From the NCBI RefSeq assembly GCF_000247695.1, contig NW_004624782.1:10836149-10900148 (forward strand): a DNA stretch of 64,000 nt. The letters are read 5' to 3'. How positions within the stretch are numbered: the stretch's first letter is position 1; each line of letters opens with the position of its first letter. The notes below the pieces were generated by a model that worked only from the letters and a program-made list of their open reading frames with translations, made no database searches and was not told where the DNA came from. Shown piece by piece: positions 62,045 through 64,000 of this stretch. The position numbers were made by a program, and so were the translations under genes. Source of the DNA: Heterocephalus glaber. Lineage: Eukaryota; Chordata; Mammalia; Rodentia; Bathyergidae.

Positions 62045-62980
62045 GGATGCCTAGTTCTAGCAGAAGAGCAATCAGAACTGGGAGGGGTGGCTGTACTAAT
62101 TGCCCTCATTATAAGAGCAGCCAGCTCCTGGCAGTAGAGTGACATACTCACTGGGTTAACGTGACAACACATGGGGAGGGTGCGGGTCCTTCTGGCTTCT
62201 AGGGATCCAGTGCCACTTCTTATCAAATGGATCCCAGATCTGCCACCTGGAGCCTCGTTCACTGCGTGGTGACAGTTTGAACATTAACATGGATCGAGGG
62301 CTATTTATATTAGTTTGTACATTTCATCAGGTTTTTTTGCGGTTTTCAGTGAGATGCAAACTCTATCCCTGTCCAAGGCATTTGGATCAAATCCGTTGAG
62401 ACAAAGAGTAATCAAGATTTATGATTCTCATCCTGACTCCCTTCAGGCAGTCACTGCCACTGCTACTCGTCGGCTCCCCCACCCCTGTCCCCAGCCAGTG
62501 ACTGATTTCTCCAGTGAGTGATTTAATGTCCATCTTGAAAACTGCCAAAACACTTCTGGTGATACAGATAACAGCTGTGGCGTCTGTGCTCCCTTTAAAC
62601 ACTCACCCCCAAGTACGCTCCACTTCTATAGCCTTGCCCTCTGAGGGCTGGGAATGTGTGAAGCCCAGGACATGGGAGCTTGGAGGCAGGAGTGTCAAGT
62701 GCAGAGAACACTTGGCAGGTACCTCCGACAGCTGTGCAATCAAAGAGGTGATTTTGTGAGTCAAGATAGGATAATGATCTTTTGCGTGATCTTGCCCTGA
62801 GCGGAGGACTGATATCCAAAAGGAGGGCTACAGCGCTTTTTCTATTTCACCAAGTTCTACTCTTTATAGGGTATCAGGAATTATTCATATACTGAGAGCC
62901 ATCGGCACAGTCTACTGTGTCCCCCCAACCCAAGCAGGAATCAAGGTGCTAAGGCAGTAGAAAGACTCACTGTGACTTCC
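62045..62980. other. Unassigned sequence
   Basis: No gene or confident repeat. Several short overlapping frames on both strands (62315-62819) have no known domain. Confidence 0.4.
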
Positions 62981-62984
62981 CACA

Positions 62985-63335
62985 GCCACACTGCAGATGC
63001 TCAGAAGGGGGGGGGCGGCTTCCGAAGCCCAAGAATGGAGGCTTTGTGTATCCAAGAACACGAGCTTGCTCAGGAGTCATCTGGAACATACATTGCTGGA
63101 ATTGCATATCTAGGACATTTCCAGATGTTGGGGGCTCATGCTGCCCCTCTGAAGGTCCTGCTTTGAGAACCCCTGATCTATTGGCACAGAGATTTGCCAC
63201 TCAAAGTGTGGTTCATGGGCCAACTTCAGCACTAGTTAGAAGTCTGTTAGGAATGAATCTCTCAAGCCCTATTCCATACCTAATCTCCATGTTAGACTTC
63301 TTAGGTGAATTTTTGTGCATCAAAGTGTGAGAAGG
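62985..63335. mobile_element. Two adjacent hAT-Charlie (MER5/MER20-like) remnants
   Basis: The first ends 'ctgctttgagaacccctgat' at about 63176, a hAT-Charlie right end. The second, from about 63190, reads 'ccactcaaagtgtggttcat', 'gggccaacttcagcactag' and 'ttagaagtctgttaggaatg', matching a MER20-like left half. A G9 run at 63007-63015 lies in the first. Confidence 0.55.
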
Positions 63336-63379
63336 GTTAGTCAGGGACACAAAGTCTGGGGCCCGCATTGCCCAAGTCC

Positions 63380-63592
63380 AGACTCACTCTGCACGCACTA
63401 GTTTTGTAACTTTTGATGAATTAGCTAACCTACCTACGCCTCAGTTTCCACATTTTTACAATAGGGATGGCCAAGATGGTCCTGTCTTGTAAATCACTGA
63501 ATGTGTTAAAGCACATGGCTCATTTGCCTGGCATGTTGCAAGCATTCATTCAATGTCATTGGCAGTATTTATTTGCAATTTCAGAGCTTTAA
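63380..63592 (-). repeat. MIR SINE, antisense, long copy
   Basis: 'ccagactcactctgcacgca', 'tacgcctcagtttccacatt', 'tttacaatagggatggccaa', 'gttaaagcacatggctcatt' and 'gcctggcatgttgcaagcat' follow antisense MIR nearly end to end. Confidence 0.85.
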
Positions 63593-64000
63593 AACTTCAA
63601 AGAAGACATTGTTTAAGTACTTTGTGTATATCCATTATATATATTTCCTGGATCACTGCAGATTCACATTTGTGAATTCAATTTTAGTACCACTGTGAAA
63701 CTGTCAGTCCATGGGCCAAGGGAGTTGTTCATATCACACCTGCATTCCTGCCCAGCCATGACCAGCTGAGGGTGGTGGCAGCTCCATCTTCAGATGAGTG
63801 GGATGGACATTCTTTCCTCTGTCTCCACCACTCCTTATTGATTGTGCCACCTGTCTTTCCGCTATAGACATTTTCATCAGCAATTGCTATATTATATGAT
63901 GTAAGATTCTCTGGAAATGCTATTAAATGGCTATTTGTGAGTCTGCCTCAGAAATCTCTACCTCTGGGGAGTTTGGGGGCTGCTCGGTGGGTGGTGTGTC
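63593..64000. other. Unassigned sequence to window end
   Basis: 'gtttaagtactttgtgtata' suggests further MIR-age sequence. The rest looks unique. No gene or exon is visible at the right edge. Confidence 0.35.

Overview
This window is nuclear DNA from a placental mammal, most likely a rodent of the squirrel-related clade. I cannot name the species. The evidence is the repeat content. There are old mammal-wide repeats (MIR, L2, L1M 3' ends, MLT/MaLR LTRs, hAT-Charlie and Tigger-type DNA elements). On top of these sit younger rodent-type SINEs: tRNA-Ala-like ID elements with A-rich tails and target-site duplications, B1 (7SL-derived) monomers, and two B1 units fused to an ID-like unit. The fused B1-ID dimer (B1-dID) is known from squirrels, dormice and mountain beaver and is not a feature of mouse or rat. 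The ID sequence here ('TTTAGCTCAGTGGTT') differs from the usual squirrel ID I remember, so beaver or mountain beaver remain possible.

I found no protein-coding gene, exon, rRNA, functional tRNA, operon or CRISPR array that I can support. The longest open frames (200, 171, 148 and 141 codons) lie in minisatellite, SINE, pyrimidine-rich or MIR sequence and look like chance frames. The window reads as intron or intergenic DNA, rich in MIR and L2 and poor in young L1.

Layout. 0-8 kb: degenerate 43-46 bp minisatellite, antisense L1M, first mariner foldback element, MIRs, an old hAT element. 8-20 kb: one ID SINE, an L2 end, two antisense MaLR-type LTRs, MIRs, and a 55-bp GT repeat inside a MER20-like element. 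20-34 kb: second mariner foldback, several MIRs and L2s, a B1-ID dimer nested in a Tigger-like element, and two arms of a 338-bp inverted duplication (25.1 and 31.3 kb) that are about 96% identical by eye. 36.9-38.1 kb: low-repeat sequence with homeodomain-, FOX- and TCF-like motifs, the best candidate for a conserved regulatory element. 38-42 kb: B1, antisense L1M, third mariner foldback, then three consecutive antisense MaLR-type LTRs. 44-49 kb: AT-rich antisense L1 remnants, two young ID insertions with exact target duplications, and an L1M 3' end with an AT microsatellite. 49-64 kb: five more ID SINEs, MaLR LTRs in both orientations, a second low-repeat candidate regulatory patch (53.4-53.7 kb), a clear L2 3' end, B1 and B1-ID units, and hAT and MIR remnants.

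The two most unusual structures are the three mariner-derived foldback elements, whose two halves are inverted copies of the same transposase C-terminal segment, and the 338-bp inverted duplication. No database search was possible. Repeat names come from recognising family consensus features, and element ends are mostly good to about 10-30 bases.
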